Shown: one piece after another, positions 15,902 to 21,448 of the stretch
Position numbering within the stretch: the first letter of the stretch is position 1
Layout: every line of letters starts with the position of its first letter
Assembly: GCF_000720175.1 (NCBI RefSeq)
Contig: NZ_JOIX01000133.1
Location: 1-21,448 of the forward strand
Length of the DNA stretch: 21,448 bases
Source: Streptomyces sp. NRRL S-337
Lineage (GTDB): Bacteria > Actinomycetota > Actinomycetes > Streptomycetales > Streptomycetaceae
Reading direction: 5' to 3'
Notes under the pieces: model-generated
Seen by the model: the letters and a program-made list of their open reading frames with translations, nothing else
Database searches by the model: none
Told to the model about the DNA's origin: nothing
Position numbers and translations under genes: made by a program

Positions 15902-16175
15902 GCTGCTGAGCCGGGAGCGGATGGCCAGCAAGCACAACGCAGCTGCCGTACGGGAACCGCTCACCCGGGCCGCCACCGCCGGCGCCCCGCTCATGCGCTG
16001 CTCCGACCCGGCCGTCGTCACCGCCACCGAGCATCTGCTGAACGCTCTGACCGACGTGGAGAACACCGCTCGCTTGGAAGTGGCCCTGGAAGCGTTCGGC
16101 CGGGCCGTCAACGCAGCCACCGCACCGCAGCCGTCCTGGTGGGCACGGCGACGCGCTGTCCGCGCAGGGTCGTAA
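15891..16175 (+). CDS. One-TM helical protein, member B, second part
   Basis: 94 residues from GTG 15891 (VRAELLSRERMASKHNAAAV). It is helical and soluble, containing DPAVVTATEHLLNALTDVEN, which lines up with SPQSVIEASTAAFRALRDL of the 20725 protein and GPTSVAIAAETAVRCALDQV of the 14505 protein. The C-terminus is WWARRRAVRAGS. No ribosome-binding site of its own is obvious, which supports the view that it is the back half of the 15569 gene separated by a frameshift. A terminator follows at 16202. Confidence 0.5.
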   Translation: MRAELLSRERMASKHNAAAVREPLTRAATAGAPLMRCSDPAVVTATEHLLNALTDVENTARLEVALEAFGRAVNAATAPQPSWWARRRAVRAGS

Positions 16176-16201
16176 CCCCCTCAGGAGCCATCCGCTCGCA
16201 A

Positions 16202-16230
16202 GGAGGCCCGCAGCCGGATGCGGGCCCTCC
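16202..16230 (+). terminator. GC-rich terminator hairpin
   Basis: Arms GGAGGCCCGC and GCGGGCCCTCC enclose AGCCGGAT, with one bulged base and no T-run, as is common in Streptomyces. It lies 27 bases after the stop of the 15891 frame. Confidence 0.6.
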
Positions 16231-16358
16231 ACCAGATCAGCGGCGGGCTTCCCACCACATGATCCGCACCGTCACGGCGCCACTGCCCAACTTGCGTCGC
16301 TACGTGGTCCATTCCAGTCCGAGGTCGGCGAGTTGCCTGCTGTCCAGAGGCGGTTTTT

Positions 16359-16402
16359 CTGATCAGTTTTTCGTGGGTTGACCTGGGCTGATCAGTTTCG
16401 TG
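16359..16402. repeat. Direct repeat CTGATCAGTTT(TT)CGTG
   Basis: CTGATCAGTTTTTCGTG (16359-16375) recurs as CTGATCAGTTTCGTG (16388-16402), start to start 29 bases apart. Each copy contains the palindrome TGATCA. Could be a mobile-element end or a binding site; no partner elsewhere in the window was found. Confidence 0.5.
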
Positions 16403-16500
16403 CTCGGCGGTGGTAGCGCTTCAAGCGTGGGTTGTTATGGCTCGGTGCTGGAGGGAATGGGACTTGGACTGTGTGCTGGGCTGACGTTTTGTCAGGTGGA
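16392..16500 (-). pseudogene. Short C-terminal scrap, perhaps of a transposase
   Basis: The minus strand reads PPDKTSAQHTVQVPFPPAPS then HNNPRLKRYHRRARN and stops at TGA (16394-16392). The basic ending resembles transposase C-termini of Streptomyces, but the stretch is short and the family uncertain. Confidence 0.3.
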
Positions 16501-16560
16501 GTGAGTGTTGGTCAGCTGTGGTCAGCTTCTCTGCTTGGTGGTCTGGTTCGCTGAGTGTTT

Positions 16561-17067
16561 CTATGCGCTGGTCGGGGTGTTGGTGGGGTGGTTGAGCCAG
16601 TACAGGGCAGTGTCCATGGCGCGTGGTGTCCAGTCGCGGACGGGGGCTGGGGCGGCGGCCAGGAGCTGGCCGATTGCTTCGCTGTAGCGGCTGTAGCAGC
16701 CGGGTGCATGGCTGAGGGTGATGCCGAGGGTGTGGAGGGCGCTGTGGGCTCGGCGGTCGTAAATGGCCATGCGGCCTGGTGCGGCTGCTGTGAGGACGGC
16801 GGAGGCGAGGGCGTCACCCTTACGGAAACCCGGCAGTGAGACCAGGGCTGCTCGACCGGCATGTGCTGCCGAGCTGCGGCTGAGAGTGGTGTCCTGGGCG
16901 GCGGTCGTGGCCACGGCGGTTACGCGGCGTACATCGGCGTCCGCGAGCGCCATGAGGTCGGCGGCCCAGGGCGTATCGGCTCTGAGCCGTTTCCACATCA
17001 GCAGCGCTCCGATGTCGGCTTGGCCGATATCCCCGCTGACACACGCACGTTGGGACAATGACACCAT
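16561..17067 (-). CDS. Hypothetical protein with HhH/glycosylase-like motif
   Basis: 168 residues if started at the ATG 17067-17065 (MVSLSQRACVSG); GTG or TTG codons just inside are possible, and the true start is unclear. Conserved-looking blocks are DIGALLMWKRLRADTPWA, LPGFRKGDALASAVLTAAAP at 78-97, and MAIYDRRAHSALHTLGI at 100-116. The LPGF-x2-GDALAS pattern followed by IYDRR recalls the helix-hairpin-helix and Asp region of HhH-GPD-type DNA glycosylases, but no catalytic Lys is seen, so this is only a fold suggestion. Similar proteins are, to my knowledge, common in Streptomyces without a known role. Its start codon overlaps that of the divergent lipoprotein gene. Confidence 0.6.
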   Translation of the reverse strand: MVSLSQRACVSGDIGQADIGALLMWKRLRADTPWAADLMALADADVRRVTAVATTAAQDTTLSRSSAAHAGRAALVSLPGFRKGDALASAVLTAAAPGRMAIYDRRAHSALHTLGITLSHAPGCYSRYSEAIGQLLAAAPAPVRDWTPRAMDTALYWLNHPTNTPTSA

Positions 17068-17851
17068 GAACACCAAACAGGCGCAGAGGGCCGCAGCCGC
17101 CTTACGTGACGCCGTCCGACGCATCTTCGGGATTCTCTCCGTCCTCCTCATTTTCGCCTTGACCGCCTGCTCCTCCCAAAACCGCGCCACCAGCCCCAAA
17201 GAGGTACGCAGACTCGCAGGAAGCGCGCAGGCCGAAGAGTCGCGTCACAAGGCAGAGAAACGGCTGAGGTCCATCGCAGAGGCCTATGGCAAGGAGACCC
17301 CCCTCACCCTGGCCCTGGTCGCCGTGGACGACATCTGCTCAGGTGGACAAGCCAAACAGTGGTTCTTTCAGGACGGAAAGGACCAGTACAAGATCCGCTG
17401 TGCCCTTCGCGTCACCGCCTACTACGGCGCCGACCCCCACCGCATCGGAGACACTCTGCACGGCATCTTCGCCGCCGGTGACCACTACGCCTCCCAGGGC
17501 ACGGCCGGGGACACCATCCCGTTCAGCCAGGACTCCTATCGCAGGCGCCTCGTCGACTACTACCGAAGCCACGGTCCAAACCCATCGGGCCCGGACGCGC
17601 AGGAGCCGGCCCAGGTCTTCTCCCCTTCGCAAACCCTTTCATGGGACACCGTACGCAGCAGCAAGAAGCGCCTGCTGCAAGAGCCGGCTCCCTGCATGAA
17701 GGGTGATCCGCCGGTCACACGGTGCCTGCACGAACCGGCGCAGAAGACGGTGGCCGAGATACGCAGGCAGTATGGAATGGTGTTCAAACTGGAATTCCCG
17801 GCAGTTGACTACTACCAGGTGTCGAAAAAGGGTGAAGTGCTTATAAGTTAA
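17066..17851 (+). CDS. Lipoprotein of unknown function
   Basis: 261 residues from ATG 17066. The N-terminus RDAVRRIFGILSVLLIFALT is a signal peptide with lipobox LTAC at 32-35, so Cys35 is the lipidated residue and the protein sits on the outer face of the membrane. The mature part is a soluble domain: LRSIAEAYGKETPLTLALVA, CALRVTAYYGADPHRIGDTL, and a C-terminal FKLEFPAVDYYQVSKKGEV, with several Cys that could pair. No known family recognised. The ribosome-binding site is weak. Third codon positions are GC-rich until the last codons (CTTATAAGTTAA), which look less typical. Confidence 0.75.
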   Translation: MNTKQAQRAAAALRDAVRRIFGILSVLLIFALTACSSQNRATSPKEVRRLAGSAQAEESRHKAEKRLRSIAEAYGKETPLTLALVAVDDICSGGQAKQWFFQDGKDQYKIRCALRVTAYYGADPHRIGDTLHGIFAAGDHYASQGTAGDTIPFSQDSYRRRLVDYYRSHGPNPSGPDAQEPAQVFSPSQTLSWDTVRSSKKRLLQEPAPCMKGDPPVTRCLHEPAQKTVAEIRRQYGMVFKLEFPAVDYYQVSKKGEVLIS

Positions 17852-18027
17852 CGAGCCCTCCATGCGTATTCCCTGCCCTCGGTTCGGCCACTGCCACATG
17901 TCGCCTCGCCTTCCGCCAGTCACATGCCCGAGATCCGCTTGCTCACCCACTCCGCACAACGATGGTCGGATGGTTCATGAAGGAGGCTGAAGCGCTGCGG
18001 GCCCTCCAGCGCGACCTCCTGGGGTGA

Positions 18028-18047
18028 GCCGCGCGGTGACACGCGGC
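18028..18047. terminator. Hairpin between convergent genes
   Basis: Arms GCCGCG and CGCGGC with an eight-base loop, 43 bases beyond the stop of the minus-strand lipoprotein gene and between the two convergent lipoprotein genes. A weak candidate for a shared terminator. Confidence 0.4.
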
Positions 18048-18090
18048 AGCCGCAGAGGAACGTTGCCATGCGCGAGATGTTCGTCCGGCC

Positions 18091-18669
18091 TTACTTCGAG
18101 GGCATCACGAAGGTGAGCGATGCCGCTCCCGTTCCCTCGTAGTAACTGACCTTTCCGCCCTTGCGTGGCACGTCAAGGACGATGTCACCGGTTACGGCCT
18201 CTCCAGGGTGGTACGTCGAATCGACGCGCTGGGTACCAGTCGAGTACAGCGTGGCAACCCCCTGCGTCAGGGTACTTCCGCCCTCCCATTTCATGAAGCC
18301 GTATGGATGGAACGAGCCATCTCTACTGCCAGTATTGGTGACTTCGATGGTGATCACCGCATATCGTCCCTTTGGCTTCCCTGCGCTGATCTCCGACGGT
18401 GTCACGTACTTGGCGGCGTGAAAGGTGACAGAAAAGGTCGTCCTTGCCCCGGTAGTGCCATTAGCAGCACTGTAAGAAGCCGTCTTTCCGACAGTAACGA
18501 CCGGAGCCTTGCCCTGCTTCTGGAGCGGCCTTGTAGCCTTCTCTCGCTTCGGTACTGACGAGTGTGGCCGGTCCGCAGGTGCTTCTGGCGACGACGAACA
18601 GCCGGCTACAAACGTCGTGATGCCTAACGCTGCTATCGCGAACGCAGTGGCGTGGCGAGATGGGCGCAT
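18091..18669 (-). CDS. DUF4352-type lipoprotein
   Basis: 192 residues from ATG 18669, chosen because GGGGGAC lies just upstream and the frame then opens with a proper signal peptide (MRPSRHATAFAIAALGITTF, lipobox VAGC, Cys24). An upstream in-frame ATG at 18726 would bury this signal. After a Ser/Pro/Lys linker, residues of about 50-190 look like a DUF4352 immunoglobulin-like domain: TFSVTFHAAKYVTP, YAVITIEVTNTGSRDGSFHP, and YHPGEAVTGDIVLDVP followed by SLTFVMP. Such lipoproteins are surface-exposed and of unknown role. Confidence 0.85.
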   Translation of the reverse strand: MRPSRHATAFAIAALGITTFVAGCSSSPEAPADRPHSSVPKREKATRPLQKQGKAPVVTVGKTASYSAANGTTGARTTFSVTFHAAKYVTPSEISAGKPKGRYAVITIEVTNTGSRDGSFHPYGFMKWEGGSTLTQGVATLYSTGTQRVDSTYHPGEAVTGDIVLDVPRKGGKVSYYEGTGAASLTFVMPSK

Positions 18670-19148
18670 GGCGTCCCCCAGACTCCAGCGGGCCCCCTGC
18701 CCGCGATGGAGCGCACCGTACGGCATGCGGCTCCACGGAGGTTGTTTGTTCTGGGTGCCTCAACGACCCTCGCGGAAATCTCGCCGACGGTGAGCAGTGC
18801 ACCGACCGCCGGGCCGAGCCAACATCGTCCGGTGGCGGAATGGCATGAAGGCGCGGCCCCTGCTGCCCAGCCATGGGAATGGACGACTTCGATGCTTGGG
18901 AGGGGGCGGAGGGAGCCGAAGTGCGGCTTCGGCTCCCTCCGTGAGGTGAGCGGGGCGACGGCTGATGCTCAGGTATGCATGCGGGCGTCTGTATCGAACA
19001 GTTCGCGAACGCGGGGGTGGAGGAGATGTTGAGTAGTGAACGACCGGCCCGCGACCTTCCGGTGCGCCCGAGGCGGGCTGCTGCGTTGCTGCGTTCGCAT
19101 CTGGCCCGGTGTTGCTCTCGGGATGGTCATTCCGACTGCAGACCTGAG
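18670..19148. other. Gap of 479 bases with a strong terminator
   Basis: No gene supported. The region between the two minus-strand genes carries the 14-bp hairpin at 18908-18940 and, to its left, the upstream region of the DUF4352 lipoprotein gene. The remaining sequence is open in several frames but none is protein-like. Confidence 0.55.
18908..18940 (-). terminator. 14-bp perfect hairpin terminator
   Basis: Arms GGAGGGAGCCGAAG (18908-18921) and its exact complement (18927-18940) enclose TGCGG. This is the strongest terminator-like hairpin in the window, about 210 bases beyond the helicase stop. Confidence 0.7.
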
Positions 19149-20564
19149 CTAGGTCCATCGCATGCTGATGGCGGACAGTTGCTCCACGCGTTCCGGGGAC
19201 AGCGTCGCGGCCCGGCTCCGCTGGTTCCCGATCCAGGCCCCCAGCTTGTGCTCCCGTTCCTCCTGGTCCTCGCCGACGATCCGTTCGACGTGCTTCCTCG
19301 GCACCCGAAGGTGCCCCTCGCGCTCGTAGAACTGGTGGGCGGCCTTGTAATTCATCGCCCATTTGTCGGCCTGCGTGCGGCGCGGCTTCGGCTTCTCGTC
19401 CTCGGCTGCGGGCTCGATCCCGAGGACCTGCTCACACATCCACTGCTGCGCGGTGGTGAGTTTGTCCCAGCCGAGCCGGACCGAGCGTACCCACCGGCCG
19501 AGGTCCTCGCCCTGGTGTACGACGTCGCCGGGCTCGGTCGGCAGCGTACGGCCGGCCTTCAGGTGGAGCCGGACGAGGTGGAAGGCGCGTTGCCACTCCA
19601 CGGGCCAGGCCGGGCACCAGGAGGGGTCGATGTCCTCCAGCTGCTCGCGCCGCTCGTCCGACAGCGCCCCGGCCGACGACTCCACGGGCAGGCCCTCGGC
19701 ACGCCGCTGCTCGATCTGGGCGGCCTTCCGGGCGGCGGCCCGCGCGTTCTTCAGCCAGATCCCGACCCGGTAGCCCTGGTGCGTGGCGTCCAGTGGGGCC
19801 AGCAGGTGCCCGTTCACCTCGGCCCACCCACGGGCCGCGGCGAGACCTTCCTCCCACGCGACATCGAAGTGGCTCCAGACCATGCCCAGCTTCTCCAGCG
19901 GCTCGACTCGGTCCTCGTCCATGTCACCGCGGGCGTAGAACCGGCGCGCGTCAGCGACCCACTGCCCAAGCGGGAACCCTGCGAGCGAGGCCGGCCACCC
20001 CTCGGCTTCCACCGCCTGGTCGTCGCCGCCGGGCACGCGGTACGTGAACGGCACCTTCAGGTCGCCGTGCGCCCAGGGCTTGCCGATCCGTCCGGAGGTG
20101 CGGTGCGCCTCGTCGACGACGATCAGGTCCCAGCCCGGAAGGCCGGCCTTGTGTGCGCGCTCCAGCGTCCCGAGCCCGAGCGAGGCGTACGTGGCGAACA
20201 CCGTGACGCGGTCGAACGGGCGTACCCAGTCGACCAGCTCGTCCACATCTGTGGTGTTGGGGAAGACCACCTCGTCCCCGCGCAGGGACGAGACCCCGAT
20301 CATCGGGCCTCTACGGCCGCCCTCGCGCCACGCCACCTCGGTCTGGGCCAGCAAATCCAGCGAGGGCACCAGCACCAGCACACGGCCCGCCCGAAGCTCC
20401 TCTGCGCTGCGCACAGAGACGAGGCTCTTGCCCGAGCCGGTCGCCATAACCACCTGCGTACGGAGCCCACGCGCAGGCACCCGTGAGCCCGCAGCCGGTT
20501 CGAGTGCACGACGCACCGCGTCCACGGCCTCCCGCTGATGAGCCCGCAAAACCACCTTTGGCAT
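19149..20564 (-). CDS. Helicase with HA repeats lacking its second RecA domain
   Basis: 471 residues from ATG 20564 with GAAGGGAG upstream. Residues 1-165 are the first RecA domain of a superfamily 2 helicase: Walker A ATGSGKS (41-47), motif Ia VLVPSLDLLAQTE, and DEAH (151-154) followed by RTSGRIGKPWA. At residue 165/166 (about 20070) the sequence jumps straight into helicase-associated (HA) repeats: GDLKVPFTYRVP-FPLGQW-ADARRFY, then three more units to residue 470. The usual VVHDN...YMTATPR segment, motif III and the whole second RecA domain with motifs IV-VI are absent without breaking the frame; full-length relatives are about 750-850 residues. It cannot be an active helicase but could still bind DNA. 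Helicases of this kind (ttrA-like) lie next to Streptomyces telomeres. Confidence 0.85.
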   Translation of the reverse strand: MPKVVLRAHQREAVDAVRRALEPAAGSRVPARGLRTQVVMATGSGKSLVSVRSAEELRAGRVLVLVPSLDLLAQTEVAWREGGRRGPMIGVSSLRGDEVVFPNTTDVDELVDWVRPFDRVTVFATYASLGLGTLERAHKAGLPGWDLIVVDEAHRTSGRIGKPWAHGDLKVPFTYRVPGGDDQAVEAEGWPASLAGFPLGQWVADARRFYARGDMDEDRVEPLEKLGMVWSHFDVAWEEGLAAARGWAEVNGHLLAPLDATHQGYRVGIWLKNARAAARKAAQIEQRRAEGLPVESSAGALSDERREQLEDIDPSWCPAWPVEWQRAFHLVRLHLKAGRTLPTEPGDVVHQGEDLGRWVRSVRLGWDKLTTAQQWMCEQVLGIEPAAEDEKPKPRRTQADKWAMNYKAAHQFYEREGHLRVPRKHVERIVGEDQEEREHKLGAWIGNQRSRAATLSPERVEQLSAISMRWT

Positions 20565-20683
20565 GCTGGCTCCCTTCAGAACGATCTCGCCCGTTCGCTG
20601 GCATCCGACCGCTGTAGCGGTGGCTGTCTCGCATTCCATAGCCTATCCGGCAATGAGAATGATGCAAAGGTAAGTAGCACCCC

Positions 20684-20712
20684 ATGACACCCCAGCGTCA
20701 CCTCGCTACGGT
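20684..20712 (+). promoter_or_regulatory. Promoter for a probably leaderless gene
   Basis: ATGACA (20684-20689) and TACGGT (20707-20712) are 17 bases apart, a fair sigma70-type pair. The -10 ends 12 bases before the ATG at 20725, and no ribosome-binding site is seen, so transcription likely starts at or near the start codon, as is common in actinobacteria. Confidence 0.45.
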
Positions 20713-20724
20713 TAGCCTCGCCGG

Positions 20725-21198
20725 ATGCAATGGGGGTCTCTGATAAGCACGGTAGTAGGCGCGGTGATCGGTGTTCTGGCGACCCTTGCCGCTGACCTGT
20801 CCCGCGCAAAGCGCACCCGTCAGGACAGTGAGCACAACGCCCGGCGCCAGCTCTACGCCGACTACCTTGCCGCCCTGGCAAGCACCAGGAATCATCTCCG
20901 ACTGGCCGCACGCTCTGCCCATATGCCACCCGAGGAGCGGGCTCGCAAGGCCATCGAGGCGTTCAAAGAGGGCAACGCTTACGAACTGCGGTACCAGGTA
21001 GCGCTCATCTCCCCGCAATCCGTTATCGAAGCATCCACCGCCGCCTTCCGGGCCTTGAGAGATCTACGAGACCTGATTGAGGAAGGTGCACTCCACACCG
21101 AGCCCCGCTACCTCGACCTGAGGGACCGTTGGGAAGAGCACTTCGCTGAACTCCGCACCGCCATGCGCAATGACCTCAGCAGCCACCCGCCCCGGTAG
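20725..21198 (+). CDS. One-TM helical protein, member C of a local family
   Basis: 157 residues from ATG 20725 (MQWGSLISTVVGAVIGVLAT). Residues 5-24 are a membrane helix; a charged stretch RAKRTRQDSEHNARRQLYAD follows. Helical motifs are YADYLAALASTRNHL, YQVALISPQSVIEASTAAFRAL and a final DRWEEHFAELRTAMRNDL. The order and several residues match the 14505 protein (YLQFLNQLD; GPTSVAIAAETAVRCAL; ERWAALSDHLRRMHQDF). It diverges from the helicase and is the last gene before the terminal hairpin array. Function unknown. Confidence 0.8.
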   Translation: MQWGSLISTVVGAVIGVLATLAADLSRAKRTRQDSEHNARRQLYADYLAALASTRNHLRLAARSAHMPPEERARKAIEAFKEGNAYELRYQVALISPQSVIEASTAAFRALRDLRDLIEEGALHTEPRYLDLRDRWEEHFAELRTAMRNDLSSHPPR

Positions 21199-21204
21199 CC
21201 AGCA

Positions 21205-21448
21205 GCCCGCGTCAGCGGGCAGGCCTGGAGGCGGAGCCGGAAGGCCAAGGGGAGCGAAGCGACCCGTTGCGCGAAGCGCAATCAGATCCCAAGCGGAGCG
21301 CGGGATCTGACGGCCCGAAGGGCCGGCCCGTGGCGAAGCCACGGGTAACTGGGGTGCGCAGCACCCCAGCCTGACCCGCGGAGCGGGTCAGGCCACCGAG
21401 CGAAGCGAGGTGGTTCGCTTGCACCGTGGCTTCGCCACGGGTAACTGG
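21205..21448. repeat. Telomere-like array of GC-GNA-GC hairpins
   Basis: Eleven hairpins stand almost end to end: 21205-21220 (loop GTCA, may terminate the preceding gene), 21222-21246, 21249-21265, 21267-21281, 21283-21309, 21311-21325, 21327-21345, 21349-21369, 21370-21392, 21393-21413 and 21424-21440. Most tips have the three-base loop GAA, GGA or GCA, usually closed by GC pairs, the d(GCGNAGC) type known for extreme stability; the last has TTC on this strand, so GAA on the other. Those at 21222, 21249 and 21393 have symmetric GA/GA (or GGA/GGA) internal mismatches that can form sheared G-A pairs. CCCGCGGAGCGGG at 21375-21387 equals the outer palindrome of archetypal Streptomyces telomeres as I recall it. 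Whether 21448 is a real end is unknown. Confidence 0.75.
21338..21448 (+). repeat. 15-base direct repeat closing the array
   Basis: GCCACGGGTAACTGG occurs at 21338-21352 and again at 21434-21448, the last bases of the window, 96 bases apart. The hairpins preceding the two copies have opposite loops (GAA and TTC). Confidence 0.85.

Larger units (their letters stand above)
16231..16560. other. Gap of 330 bases, G/T-rich on the plus strand
   Basis: No intact gene. It holds a short direct repeat (16359-16402) and, on the minus strand, a coding-like scrap at 16392-16500. The plus strand is unusually rich in G and T from about 16340 to 16560, and the sequence from 10560 to 10700, which is a transposase tail, shows the same skew. 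Confidence 0.5.

Noticed and set aside
17962..18027. 21-residue frame MVGWFMKEAEALRALQRDLL
   Set aside because: Too short, no clear family; may be a scrap of a longer gene or chance.
18975..20486. 503-codon plus frame over the helicase
   Set aside because: Antisense shadow of the helicase gene; no recognisable protein, and the opposite strand has clear Walker A, DEAH and HA motifs.
1..21448. CRISPR arrays, tRNA and rRNA genes
   Set aside because: No regularly spaced repeats with unique spacers, no tRNA arms with TTCGA-type loops in context, and no rRNA-like sequence seen by eye.

Overview
The window is high-GC actinobacterial DNA, most likely from Streptomyces or a close relative. The evidence is third-position GC bias, GTG starts, purine-rich ribosome-binding sites, and family-level resemblance to typical Streptomyces proteins (EACC1/caspase-WD40, SseB-BTAD, helicase with HA repeats, DUF4352 lipoproteins). 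It looks like a subtelomeric or mobile-element-rich region: about half the loci are truncated, frameshifted or chimeric, and the last 250 bases are a dense array of hairpins with GC-GNA-GC tips, the kind of DNA found at Streptomyces linear-replicon ends.

Left part (1-3113): the start of a minus-strand gene runs off the left edge. Then come a DUF1330 half-gene, a YncE-like beta-propeller gene (minus) divergent from a LysR regulator (plus), and a gap holding a lipoprotein signal-peptide stub. Conflict module (3114-5724): an EACC1-type protein overlaps a caspase-like protease with one transmembrane helix and a seven-blade WD40 propeller, an architecture known from NTP-dependent/caspase biological conflict systems. 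Junkyard (5725-7172): a 3'-truncated and frameshifted aldo/keto reductase and a 5'-truncated alpha/beta hydrolase (both minus) abut a fragment of a second alpha/beta hydrolase (plus).

Toxin module (7173-10555): a scabin/pierisin-like ADP-ribosyltransferase domain, cut off from any N-terminal part and frameshifted before its last catalytic motif, is followed with 4-nt overlaps by a small probable immunity protein and by an 826-aa protein joining an SseB-like, type VII secretion-associated N-terminus to a BTAD/winged-helix C-terminus. A transposase tail and a multiply frameshifted transglycosylase/NlpC-P60 cell-wall hydrolase follow (10592-11475).

Right part (11650-21198): a zinc-ribbon two-TM protein, a truncated unrecognised minus gene, a small two-TM protein, three related one-TM helical proteins (14505, 15569-16175, 20725), HTH and transposase scraps, a possible HhH-type protein, two lipoproteins, and a helicase with HA repeats that has lost its whole second RecA domain by an in-frame deletion. 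Helicases of this kind lie next to Streptomyces telomeres (ttrA-like). Here the helicase starts about 0.9 kb from the terminal hairpin array at 21205-21448.

The best candidates for something new are the hairpin array with tandem G-A mismatches, the SseB-BTAD fusion downstream of the decayed toxin and its probable immunity gene, and the family of three dispersed one-TM helical proteins.
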